Position numbers and translations under genes: made by a program
Shown here: in pieces, positions 62,436 through 64,000 of the stretch
How the letters are laid out: the number at the start of each line of letters is the position of its first letter
Position numbering within the stretch: the first letter of the stretch is position 1
The notes under the pieces: model-generated
What the model saw: the letters and a program-made list of their open reading frames with translations, nothing else
Databases searched by the model: none
Told to the model about the DNA's origin: nothing
Assembly (NCBI RefSeq): GCF_900199585.1
Contig: NZ_FZQY01000004.1
Location: 124,001-188,000, forward strand
Reading direction: 5' to 3'
Origin: Helicobacter sp. 'house sparrow 1'
Lineage (GTDB): Bacteria; Campylobacterota; Campylobacteria; Campylobacterales; Helicobacteraceae
Length of the DNA: 64,000 nucleotides

Positions 62436-64000
62436 ATGCTAAAAAATGGCACACTTACATACATTTCTTTATTCTCATCCGCAGGGATAGGTTGCTATGG
62501 TTTTAAACAAGCTGATTTTGAATGTATTGCTACTAATGAGCTGATAGATAAAAGATTAGAAATCCAAAGAATTAACCATAAATGTAAGTTTGATGGTGGG
62601 TATGTTAGTGGTGATATTAAAAATATTGATGTTAAACAAAAAATCCTTGAACAAATATCCTTTTACAAGCAAAAGGGGAATGATAGAGTAGATGTTTTAT
62701 TAGCTACTCCCCCTTGTCAAGGTATGAGCCTTGCTAATCATAAAAAAAATGACAATGATATAAAAAAAAATTCTCTTGTAGTTGAAAGTATAGAGCTTAT
62801 TAGAATAATCAAACCAAGGTTTTTTATCTTGGAAAATGTATCCATGTTTTATAAAACAGCTTGTATTGATAAAGATGGAAATTTAATACAAATAGGTAGA
62901 CTGATTGAGCAAACATTGCAAGATTATTCTATTTACTCAGATGTTATCAATTTTAAAAATTATGGTGCAAATTCATCAAGGACAAGAACGCTAGTTATAG
63001 GAGTTTGTAAAGAATTAAAAAACTTTATATCAGGCATTGAACTTATGCCAGATTATAAAAAAGAAAAGACCTTAAAAGAAGTCATAGGCAAACAAAAACC
63101 CTTGGAATGGGGAGAGTATGATAGTAATGATTTTTATCATAGCTTTAGAACTTATCCAGAACATATGAGAAATTGGATAAAAGACATTAAAGAGGGGCAG
63201 AGTGCCTTTGATAATAAAGATGTATTCAAGCGTCCGCATCAAATTATAGATGCAAAAATTGTCCCAAATAAGTCAAAAAATGGAGATAAGTATAAAAGAC
63301 AAAAATGGGATAGTGTGGCACCTTGTATCCATACACGCAATGATCAATTAGCAAGTCAAAATACTATTCACCCGAAAGAAGATAGAGTCTTTTCTTTAAG
63401 AGAACTAATATTGATGATGAATATTCCTAGGTGTTTTAAATTTATAGATATGCCTTTAGAGATACTCAATAACTTATCTTATGAAGAAAAACAAAAAATA
63501 TCCAAAAAACATGAAATAAATATAAGGCAAAGTATAGGTGAAGCTATTCCAACTATTATTTTGTATCAAATTGCTAGTAAAATCAAAAATTTTATGCAAA
63601 AACAATCTTTGAAAAACAAAGAAATTTTGAGATTAGTAGCTGAGAATAACCTATATAGTGCAACAAAATTAAAAAAATTTATTTTAGAAAATAACCAACA
63701 ATTCAATTTATCAACACTTGCCAATCTTGCAGAAATCGCAAATATAAATCGCACGCAAAATGCAGCCTATTTTACCAATAAATTTATCATCAATGAGATT
63801 GCTAAGAAATTACCAAATTTTAATAAGGATAGTATTACTATTATTGAACCTAGTGCTGGTTGTGGAAATTTTGTTCCTATACTTTTTAAAAAGTATGCAC
63901 ACATAAAAAATGTAAAGCTAAAACTCATTGATATTGATTCCAATAGTCTTGCAATACTAAAAATTCTTTATGAAAAAATTAAACCAGCTAACTTTGAGCT
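62436..64000 (+). CDS. Fused DNA methyltransferase: C5-cytosine domain plus N6-adenine domain (3' partial)
   Basis: Open from ATG 62436 to the window end without a stop (521 codons). The first part (about residues 1-370) is a C5-cytosine methyltransferase: motif I YISLFSSAGIGCYGF, catalytic PPCQG near residue 93, ENV in FFILENVSM, RTR in SSRTRTLVIG, and a closing motif X in SIGEAIPTIIL. After a linker a second methyltransferase begins: AAYFTNKFI resembles motif X (YxTP) and EPSAGCGNFVPI near residue 470 is motif I of gamma-class N6-adenine enzymes (Eco57I-like). AAGG lies 4 bases upstream of the ATG. It may be a two-target modification enzyme; whether a nuclease follows is beyond the window. 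Confidence 0.87.
   Translation, partial: MLKNGTLTYISLFSSAGIGCYGFKQADFECIATNELIDKRLEIQRINHKCKFDGGYVSGDIKNIDVKQKILEQISFYKQKGNDRVDVLLATPPCQGMSLANHKKNDNDIKKNSLVVESIELIRIIKPRFFILENVSMFYKTACIDKDGNLIQIGRLIEQTLQDYSIYSDVINFKNYGANSSRTRTLVIGVCKELKNFISGIELMPDYKKEKTLKEVIGKQKPLEWGEYDSNDFYHSFRTYPEHMRNWIKDIKEGQSAFDNKDVFKRPHQIIDAKIVPNKSKNGDKYKRQKWDSVAPCIHTRNDQLASQNTIHPKEDRVFSLRELILMMNIPRCFKFIDMPLEILNNLSYEEKQKISKKHEINIRQSIGEAIPTIILYQIASKIKNFMQKQSLKNKEILRLVAENNLYSATKLKKFILENNQQFNLSTLANLAEIANINRTQNAAYFTNKFIINEIAKKLPNFNKDSITIIEPSAGCGNFVPILFKKYAHIKNVKLKLIDIDSNSLAILKILYEKIKPANFE

Noticed and set aside
57915..64000. Integrase, transposase or att repeat for the tRNA-linked island
   Set aside because: No such gene and no second copy of the tRNA 3' end could be found, so mobility is not claimed as a feature.

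Overview
This is an AT-rich chromosomal window from a Campylobacterota organism, most likely a Helicobacter species other than H. pylori. Three blocks keep the gene order I recall for H. pylori: comEC-ubiA/mqnP-(small genes)-psd-nadA-nadC, the four-gene Lpp20 envelope cluster, and tatB-tatC-queA-rsmG. A qNOR-type nitric oxide reductase, a two-subunit Fe-S fumarase, Bpt, a DpnI homologue and a Fic protein lie between or beside them. I cannot name the species from sequence alone.

Layout. 1-6.5 kb: housekeeping genes on the plus strand for competence, menaquinone, phospholipid and NAD synthesis. 6.5-8.9 kb: nitric oxide reductase on the minus strand, behind a perfect FNR-type box. 8.9-14 kb: Lpp20 lipoprotein operon and guaA. 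14-15.7 kb: a DpnI-like restriction enzyme packed against guaA, a C11T10 tract, and a secreted C3-like ADP-ribosyltransferase. 15.8-30.7 kb: a minus-strand surface-glycan cluster with many glycosyltransferases plus Ugd, a UXS-like SDR and RfbF. 31.6-35.7 kb: aldehyde dehydrogenase, orphan DNA methyltransferase, a probable outer-membrane protein and LpxR. 35.6-43.1 kb: a copper/silver efflux locus (RND pump, adaptor, TolC-type channel, CrdA-like protein, sensor kinase, regulator). 43.3-49.7 kb: an ABC-F protein and a TolC/HlyD/ABC-2 export operon whose HlyD gene has an in-frame amber stop. 49.8-54.3 kb: YdcH, and fumarase beta and alpha genes split by cstA-ybdD. 54.5-57.8 kb: tatBC-queA-rsmG.

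From 57.8 kb a tRNA-Ser(GGA) marks the edge of an accessory region: a KAP-family NTPase whose proper start is out of frame at an A7 tract, a compact locus with the features of a type I toxin-antitoxin module, a decayed small gene, a class II Fic protein, an outer-membrane protein, and a C5-cytosine/N6-adenine methyltransferase fusion that runs off the end.

The most novel-looking items are the putative type I toxin-antitoxin locus (about 59,950-60,180), the secreted ADP-ribosyltransferase (14,877-15,656), the DpnI gene whose homology runs past every normal start codon to an ATA beside the guaA stop, and the double-specificity methyltransferase. Family assignments come from reading motifs; no database search was possible.
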